NCBI GenBank assembly: GCA_003531665.1
Contig: DQFC01000012.1
Coordinates: 29,449 to 37,256 of the forward strand
Source: Candidatus Collierbacteria bacterium
Lineage (GTDB): Bacteria; Patescibacteriota; Microgenomatia; UBA1400; MFAQ01
Direction: 5' to 3'
Length of the DNA stretch: 7,808 nt
Below the pieces are notes generated by a model. The model was given only the letters and a program-made list of their open reading frames with translations. It ran no database searches and was not told the origin of the DNA. Below are positions 5,092 through 7,808 of this stretch, one piece after another. The position numbers and the translations under genes were made by a program. How positions within the stretch are numbered: position 1 is the stretch's first letter; each line of letters begins with the position of its first letter.

Positions 5092-5394
5092 TTACTCACA
5101 AGTGTCATCCAAATAGGAATCGTAAGTGATTTGTCCGATAAACCTGAACCCATTCTCGGTAGATAATGAAACCTTACACCAAATATATTCTTCTTTGAGT
5201 TCCACGCTTGATTGAAAAACGTGAGTTATTCCATTTCCATCGAGTTTTGGTTCCATTTTGTGTACCCCGAAACCGTTGATGGCAATGGCTTCGTTTTGGG
5301 AAGTGAGAGCTACAACCCTTTTGTTATCAATCAACAACTCTGCCATATCTTCTCTTGTCAAAGAAATATCAATCGATACTTTTCTGAAACCCAT
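5092..5394 (-). CDS. Hypothetical protein, paralog B of a tandem pair
   Basis: This 100-residue protein is unknown to me. Its N-terminus, MGFRKVSIDISLTREDMAEL, repeats that of paralog A, and the central and C-terminal segments (ITHVFQSSVELKEEYIWCKVSL, RFIGQITYDSYLDD) match it with a single-residue gap. There is no signal peptide or membrane helix. The ATG at 5394 is preceded by GGAGG four bases upstream; a longer reading from 5439 would run through this RBS. The DNA leaders of the two genes are also related: TTGACA, three bases, GGAGGC, two bases, AATGGGTTT occurs in both, so duplication included the translation signals. A possible -10 (TAAAAT, complement of 5423-5428) lies upstream without a good -35. 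Conservation of the protein pattern despite divergence suggests both copies are under selection. Confidence 0.75.
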   Translation of the reverse strand: MGFRKVSIDISLTREDMAELLIDNKRVVALTSQNEAIAINGFGVHKMEPKLDGNGITHVFQSSVELKEEYIWCKVSLSTENGFRFIGQITYDSYLDDTCE

Positions 5395-5459
5395 TAGGCC
5401 TCCACATGTCAATGTATGGGGTATTTTACCATTCATCAATAACCTAGCGGTATTTCGAG

Positions 5460-5465
5460 TAAAAT
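5460..5465 (+). promoter_or_regulatory. Putative -10 box of tRNA-Thr
   Basis: TAAAAT lies 10 bases before the mature tRNA 5' end, predicting a very short leader. No recognisable -35 box is present, so this is tentative. Confidence 0.35.
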
Positions 5466-5475
5466 AGTGGATGTT

Positions 5476-5548
5476 GCCGGGGTAGCTCAGCTGGTAGAGC
5501 GGCGGTATCGTAAACCGCAGGTAGTGGGTTCGAGTCCCACCCCCGGCT
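5476..5548 (+). tRNA. tRNA-Thr (anticodon CGT)
   Basis: The acceptor stem GCCGGGG at 5476-5482 pairs perfectly with CCCCGGC at 5541-5547. The D arm is GCTC/GAGC, the anticodon stem GCGGT/ACCGC encloses loop ATCGTAA with anticodon CGT at 5509-5511 (reads ACG), and the T arm is GTGGG-TTCGAGT-CCCAC at 5524-5540. The discriminator is T and CCA is not encoded. No intrinsic terminator with a T run follows on the plus strand; the hairpin at 5576-5602 is the only nearby structure. Confidence 0.96.
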
Positions 5549-5566
5549 CATAGCCACCTTCTTTCT

Positions 5567-5602
5567 CAAAACAAAAGACCTCTCACTTTACGTGAGAGGT
5601 CT
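5567..5602 (-). terminator. Intrinsic terminator of the 248-residue protein gene
   Basis: A perfect eleven-base inverted repeat (5576-5586 with 5592-5602, five-base loop) starts four bases after the stop codon and is followed on the minus strand by TTTTGTTTT. The plus-strand side lacks a T run, so it mainly serves the minus-strand gene. Confidence 0.85.
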
Positions 5603-5606
5603 GATA

Positions 5607-6353
5607 CTAAAGACGAACCCTGATTTTTCCTTCACACTCGTCTGCGTGGCGGAGGAATACGGTCTCCGCCTGTCTCATGAAATCGGCGTAGTCACCGGGC
5701 CAATAGAGAAAAAACGACCTGTTTCCACAAAGACAACAGTCGATCTGCTCGAGGCAAGGATCGGCGTCAACACCATGAGCGGGAGACTTATTCATTTCCC
5801 AGCTTACCCCTTGTCCACCACGCCCATGCCCAACAATGACAATCTTGATGACACTGTAGTGTCCAGTGTAGTAGTAGAGAATTGTCTGAGACGTGGATGC
5901 CTCAATTGCGGTGGGGGCTTGGGAAGACAATAAGGCGGCGGCGCGGTCGATTTCCAGTGCCTCAGAAGAGGTCCGGGCGATAAGCCAGAAAGGCTTGTCC
6001 AAGCCGTCGGTATCGTGATAGAACCCCATATAGACCCGATGGGCCATTTGTACAGAGCCGAACAGCTTGAAAACATGGTTGTAAACCATTCTTGGGGCAA
6101 TCCGGTTGCTGACAGCGTTTATCTCAGCTTGTAGAAGCCGAGCAGGACTCAGATCGTTCCCACCACCCAGTTTGACTACATCGTCCAGGCACTGCCTGGC
6201 CTCCACCAGAGTGGGGTTACTTTTGTTGCAGACAGCTATAGCTTCCCGACTCGGGTCGATCAGCAAACAGCCGCCAATGGTTGGGTGCACGTATTTTTCC
6301 ATACTGCCGCCAAATTGAACCTGAATCCAGCCTTCTAAGGCAAAGCGTTTCAT
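5607..6353 (-). CDS. Hypothetical protein, 248 residues, no recognised family
   Basis: I do not recognise this protein. It has no signal peptide or clear membrane helix. Visible features are a strand-rich N-terminus (GWIQVQFGGS, GGCLLIDPSREAIAVC), a helix-like segment around 67-84, the aromatic stretch VYMGFYHDTDGLDKPFWLIA at 107-126, a hydrophobic strand KIVIVGHGRGGQG at 170-182 ending in a glycine-rich turn, and a Cys cluster (C200, C206, C207, C209) with C240 near the end. The Cys/His content might suggest metal binding, but there is no clean CxxC pair. It is a real gene by its signals: RBS AGAGGAG five bases before the ATG, a promoter at 6399-6427 and an intrinsic terminator right after the stop. 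It is monocistronic and divergent from tgt. G+C appears somewhat higher than in the LysM gene and the paralog pair. A plus-strand reading of the same region lacks such signals. Confidence 0.75.
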   Translation of the reverse strand: MKRFALEGWIQVQFGGSMEKYVHPTIGGCLLIDPSREAIAVCNKSNPTLVEARQCLDDVVKLGGGNDLSPARLLQAEINAVSNRIAPRMVYNHVFKLFGSVQMAHRVYMGFYHDTDGLDKPFWLIARTSSEALEIDRAAALLSSQAPTAIEASTSQTILYYYTGHYSVIKIVIVGHGRGGQGVSWEMNKSPAHGVDADPCLEQIDCCLCGNRSFFLYWPGDYADFMRQAETVFLRHADECEGKIRVRL

Positions 6354-6398
6354 GGTGACTCCTCTTTTTTGAAATATTAGGTGCGAAAACTATCCTAG

Positions 6399-6427
6399 AT
6401 TGTACCACACCTAAGCTAAAAATGCAA
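6399..6427 (-). promoter_or_regulatory. Promoter of the 248-residue protein gene
   Basis: On the minus strand TTGCAT (complement of 6422-6427) and TACAAT (complement of 6399-6404) are separated by 17 bases. The predicted start near 6392 gives a leader of about 39 bases containing the RBS. Confidence 0.65.
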
Positions 6428-6501
6428 TATTACAGGCTTATTGAAGGTGCCTACCGTGACGGATTCCAAGTTCCACTCATCAATTGTTACTTAGTTCAAA
6501 G

Positions 6502-6507
6502 TAAAAT
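6502..6507 (+). promoter_or_regulatory. Putative -10 box for leaderless tgt
   Basis: TAAAAT is followed by exactly six bases (ACAACC) and then the tgt ATG at 6514. There is no Shine-Dalgarno sequence in the preceding 30 bases. No good -35 element is visible, so the promoter is inferred mainly from position. Confidence 0.5.
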
Positions 6508-6513
6508 ACAACC

Positions 6514-7653
6514 ATGCCATTCAAATTCATCAAAAATTCTGACGGGACTGGAGTGCTAACCACCGATCACGGTGAGGTTCAAACACCGGTATTTATGCCA
6601 GTTGGTACGGCGGCAACCGTGAAGGCGCTGGATGGGAAGGATATTCGTGATACAAAAGCCGAAATCGTCCTAGCCAACACTTATCATCTATTTTTGCGCC
6701 CCGGGGAAAAAGTGGTTTCCAAAATGGGAGGAGTAGCTAAGTTTATGAACTGGAACGGGCCGACTCTTACCGATAGCGGAGGTTTTCAAGTATTTTCCTT
6801 GGGACTTGGTGCCAAAGGCGAAACTCTATCCAAAATCGACGAGGACGGAGTAACCTTCAAGTCTCATCTGGACGGACAAATGCATCGGTTTACCCCAGAA
6901 AAATCAATGGATATTCAGAAAGATCTGGGAGCGGACATTATCATGGCCTTCGATGAATGTACCCCTGACAAAATTGAAAAAAAATATGTCAGAGAAGCCC
7001 TCAACAGAACCCACCGCTGGGCTGAAAAGTGTATTAAAAGATGGGAGGAGAACGGAAAAAAAAGCGCTCAGGGCACAGACCAGGCATTGTTTGGCATTAT
7101 TCAAGGGAGTACGGACAGAGAAATGAGAGAGGAGTCCGCCAAGTTTATTTCCTCCATGCCGTTCAGTGGCGTAGCCCTTGGTGGAGAAACAATTGGTTAC
7201 AACATGGAGGCGACGCAAGAAGTGATCGGCTGGATCAAACATCTTTTACCAAAAGGTAAGCCGATTTACACAATGGGTTTGGGACGCGATCCGCAGAACA
7301 TTGTAGATATCATCAAATGCGGCATTGATATGTTTGATTGTGTGGCGCCAACGAGGCTTGCCAGAAACGGGGCTCTGTATCATGGGGAGTTACGAGGTGG
7401 GAATTTTGAGAGTGAGTTTGTTAACGGAAGACTTAACATTAGCAATGCACAGTTCGTGAGCGATAAAAACATCATTTTGGAGGGCTGTGATTGCTTTACC
7501 TGTCAATCCGGATACACTCGTGGGTATCTCAATCATCTCTACCGATCCAAGGAGCTAACCTATTATCGACTAGCTTCTATTCATAACGTGAGATTTATGG
7601 TCCGTTTGGTGGAGCAAATGCGGGAGAAGATGAGAAACAAAAAAGAAGGTTAG
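6514..7653 (+). CDS. tgt: Queuine/preQ1 tRNA-ribosyltransferase (tRNA-guanine transglycosylase)
   Basis: The 379-residue product has the length and TIM-barrel motifs of bacterial Tgt, which exchanges G34 of GUN-anticodon tRNAs (Asp, Asn, His, Tyr) for a 7-deazaguanine base in the cytoplasm. Visible are TPVFMPVGT at 24-32, TDSGGFQVFSL at 86-96 with D87, MAFDECTP at 144-151 with D147, GIIQGS with Q197, MFDCVAPTR at 273-281 with D275 as the expected nucleophile, and the zinc site C325, C327, C330 and H357. The catalytic and zinc residues are all present. The loop that contacts the 7-substituent, GGLAVGE in the Zymomonas enzyme, reads GGETIGY at 223-229, so the usual Glu is Tyr. The spacing from the last Cys to His is one residue longer than in E. 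coli. No other queuosine gene is in the window. The start is the first Met before the conserved N-terminus and lacks a Shine-Dalgarno. Confidence 0.97.
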   Translation: MPFKFIKNSDGTGVLTTDHGEVQTPVFMPVGTAATVKALDGKDIRDTKAEIVLANTYHLFLRPGEKVVSKMGGVAKFMNWNGPTLTDSGGFQVFSLGLGAKGETLSKIDEDGVTFKSHLDGQMHRFTPEKSMDIQKDLGADIIMAFDECTPDKIEKKYVREALNRTHRWAEKCIKRWEENGKKSAQGTDQALFGIIQGSTDREMREESAKFISSMPFSGVALGGETIGYNMEATQEVIGWIKHLLPKGKPIYTMGLGRDPQNIVDIIKCGIDMFDCVAPTRLARNGALYHGELRGGNFESEFVNGRLNISNAQFVSDKNIILEGCDCFTCQSGYTRGYLNHLYRSKELTYYRLASIHNVRFMVRLVEQMREKMRNKKEG

Positions 7654-7666
7654 CTTTGGCTACCTT
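7639..7666 (-). terminator. Possible terminator of the right-edge minus-strand gene, inside the tgt 3' end
   Basis: On the minus strand AAGGTAG pairs with CTAACCTT (7660-7666 with 7646-7653, one bulged base, six-base loop), followed by C and six T residues (complement of 7639-7644). The stem contains the stop codons of both convergent genes. Confidence 0.45.
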
Positions 7667-7808
7667 TGTAATAATTTCCGTTTAGTTTTTCTTTATCCCA
7701 CACACGAGATTCATTTATTGATATCTTATTCAAACAAGCCGTGGCAATATCCATGTCAAGATCTTGAGCCAAATAATTAACCTCCAAGGCAATAATCTTT
7801 AAGGACAT
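7650..7808 (-). CDS. C-terminal part of an unidentified gene at the right edge
   Basis: An open frame of 52 codons plus a TAA stop runs to the right edge of the window. The visible product begins (S)LKIIALEVNYLAQDLDMDIA and ends NGNYYKGSQS. An ATG lies exactly on the window edge, but it may be internal, so the true start cannot be judged. No family is recognisable. Support comes from the open frame, the lack of any competing plus-strand gene after tgt, and a plausible terminator hairpin just at its stop on the same strand. Its stop overlaps that of tgt (7651-7653), making a compact convergent pair. Confidence 0.45.
   Translation of the reverse strand: MSLKIIALEVNYLAQDLDMDIATACLNKISINESRVWDKEKLNGNYYKGSQS

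Noticed and set aside
5044..5394. TTGACA before each paralog RBS as a -35 box
   Set aside because: It lies within about 20 bases of the ATG, so a matching -10 would fall inside the gene; the similarity is better explained by duplication.
5592..5933. Plus-strand open frame of 113 codons
   Set aside because: It is antisense to the longer 248-residue gene, overlaps its terminator hairpin and lacks a Shine-Dalgarno; the minus-strand gene has promoter, RBS and terminator.
1..7808. CRISPR array, insertion sequence, toxin-antitoxin or defence system
   Set aside because: No regularly spaced repeats, transposase motifs, terminal inverted repeats or recognisable defence domains are present on either strand; the paralog pair cannot be called toxin-antitoxin because the two proteins are homologous to each other.

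Overview
The window reads as an ordinary stretch of bacterial chromosome of roughly 40-50 % G+C using the standard bacterial code (TGA, TAG and TAA all end genes here). Small dense genes, a bacterial RRM protein, PolX fused to a PHP domain, a lemA-htpX pair, tRNA genes without an encoded CCA end and several starts without a Shine-Dalgarno sequence together fit a Candidate Phyla Radiation (Patescibacteria) genome. That assignment is an inference from gene style; there is no rRNA or other phylogenetic marker to test it.

Layout. Positions 1-3600 are transcribed leftward (minus strand). Read in the direction of transcription they hold a small membrane-anchored protein (3514-3233) with a consensus promoter and a strong terminator, an RRM RNA-binding protein (2974-2687), DNA polymerase X (2647-887), LemA (860-273) and the first 85 residues of HtpX (257-1, cut by the window edge). 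Positions 3670-3950 hold tRNA-Asp(GTC) with its promoter and terminator, followed by about 140 bases with tRNA-tail-like fragments around a second terminator hairpin. Positions 4031-4693 (plus) encode a membrane-anchored protein with two LysM domains. Positions 4703-5394 (minus) encode two tandem paralogous proteins of about 100 residues of unknown function, ending in a terminator. tRNA-Thr(CGT) lies at 5476-5548 (plus). A 248-residue protein that I do not recognise occupies 5607-6353 (minus) with its own promoter, RBS and terminator. tgt, for tRNA-guanine transglycosylase, fills 6514-7653 (plus), and the window closes with the C-terminal end of an unidentified minus-strand gene whose stop codon overlaps that of tgt.

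Functional links. LemA and HtpX are a commonly paired envelope protein and membrane protease. PolX is a repair polymerase and the RRM protein is a general RNA binder. Tgt modifies G34 of tRNAs with GUN anticodons, and the tRNA-Asp(GTC) in this window is such a tRNA. The LysM protein probably binds the cell wall.

No CRISPR array, transposase, integrase or recognisable defence system is present. The points most worth following are a recurring arrangement in which a -10 hexamer sits exactly six bases before an ATG that lacks a Shine-Dalgarno sequence (polX, the LysM gene and tgt), which predicts leaderless mRNAs; an altered substrate-pocket sequence in Tgt; the tandem paralog pair; the 248-residue orphan; and the tRNA-tail fragments after tRNA-Asp.
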